From Treponema sp. UBA7570 (lineage in GTDB: Bacteria; Spirochaetota; Spirochaetia; Treponematales; Treponemataceae): a stretch of 14,843 nucleotides of DNA. The notes beneath the pieces were generated by a model. That model was not told the DNA's origin. It did no database searches and saw only the letters and a list, made by a program, of their open reading frames with translations. This document shows positions 14,782-14,843 of the stretch, one piece after another. Positions within the stretch are counted from its first letter, which is position 1. Each line of letters opens with the position of its first letter. The DNA lies in the NCBI GenBank assembly GCA_002477955.1, contig DLLE01000011.1:22815-37657 (forward strand), given 5' to 3'. The translations under genes and the position numbers were made by a program.

Positions 14782-14843
14782 GAGACAGGTTGTCTCAAGG
14801 GACGCGAGATAGTCTGCAACACTAAACGGAGATAGTTTGTAAC
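14782..14843. repeat. Three degenerate direct repeats running off the right edge
   Basis: The 15-mers at 14782-14796 (GAGACAGGTTGTCTC), 14806-14820 (GAGATAGTCTGCAAC) and 14829-14843 (GAGATAGTTTGTAAC) recur with periods of 24 and 23 bp. The second and third differ at 2 of 15 positions; the first and third match at 11 of 15. The first is also a near-perfect palindrome (GAGACA/TGTCTC). The array touches the window end, so the number of copies is unknown. It could be repressor operators, iterons or a dispersed repeat. Confidence 0.5.

Noticed and set aside
14782..14843. CRISPR array
   Set aside because: The repeats are degenerate 15-mers with 8-9 nt spacers, far shorter than CRISPR repeats and spacers, and no cas gene is near.

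Overview
The window looks like chromosomal DNA of a host-associated spirochaete, most likely Treponema. It is AT-rich and carries a double-membrane protein repertoire: a LolA-like protein, beta-barrels, PEGA-domain proteins and a periplasmic HtrA. It also carries an EarP/EF-P pair and a HU-like/DUF4469 protein of a kind common in Treponema. The genus call is an inference from gene content; the species is not recognisable.

Region 1 (1-2530, + strand) holds a LolA-like outer-membrane lipoprotein-sorting protein followed by a DUF1302-like beta-barrel protein. They probably form the tail of an envelope transport cluster that starts outside the window. A terminator lies between them, and a GC-rich, highly structured intergenic repeat lies after the second gene.

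Region 2 (2549-10257, - strand) is a six-gene run read right to left: radC, a PEGA/FlgD-Ig/barrel protein, an HtrA-type serine protease, a class 3 lipase with a C-terminal barrel-like domain, earP and efp. It ends at a strong bidirectional terminator. Gaps are 33, 16, 20, 0 and 67 nt, so most of it is probably one operon, with an extra promoter in front of efp. EarP is expected to rhamnosylate Arg32 of the EF-P encoded next to it. The three middle genes act in the periplasm or outer membrane.

Region 3 (10258-12800, + strand) holds a DeaD/CsdA-type RNA helicase with a DbpA-like RNA-binding domain and a basic tail. Its motif II reads DEGD instead of DEAD. It is divergent from radC and ends at a long hairpin.

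Region 4 (12829-14843, mainly - strand) looks accessory. It contains a HU-like/DUF4469 protein and a translationally coupled ImmA/IrrE peptidase and XRE repressor pair behind a good promoter. Between them lies a promoter-terminator unit on the + strand with no reading frame, a candidate small RNA. At the right edge, three degenerate direct repeats (23-24 bp period) run off the window. Repressor, peptidase, inverted repeats and the orphan transcript together suggest a small regulatory module, perhaps a mobile-element remnant. No integrase, transposase, tRNA, rRNA or CRISPR array is visible.
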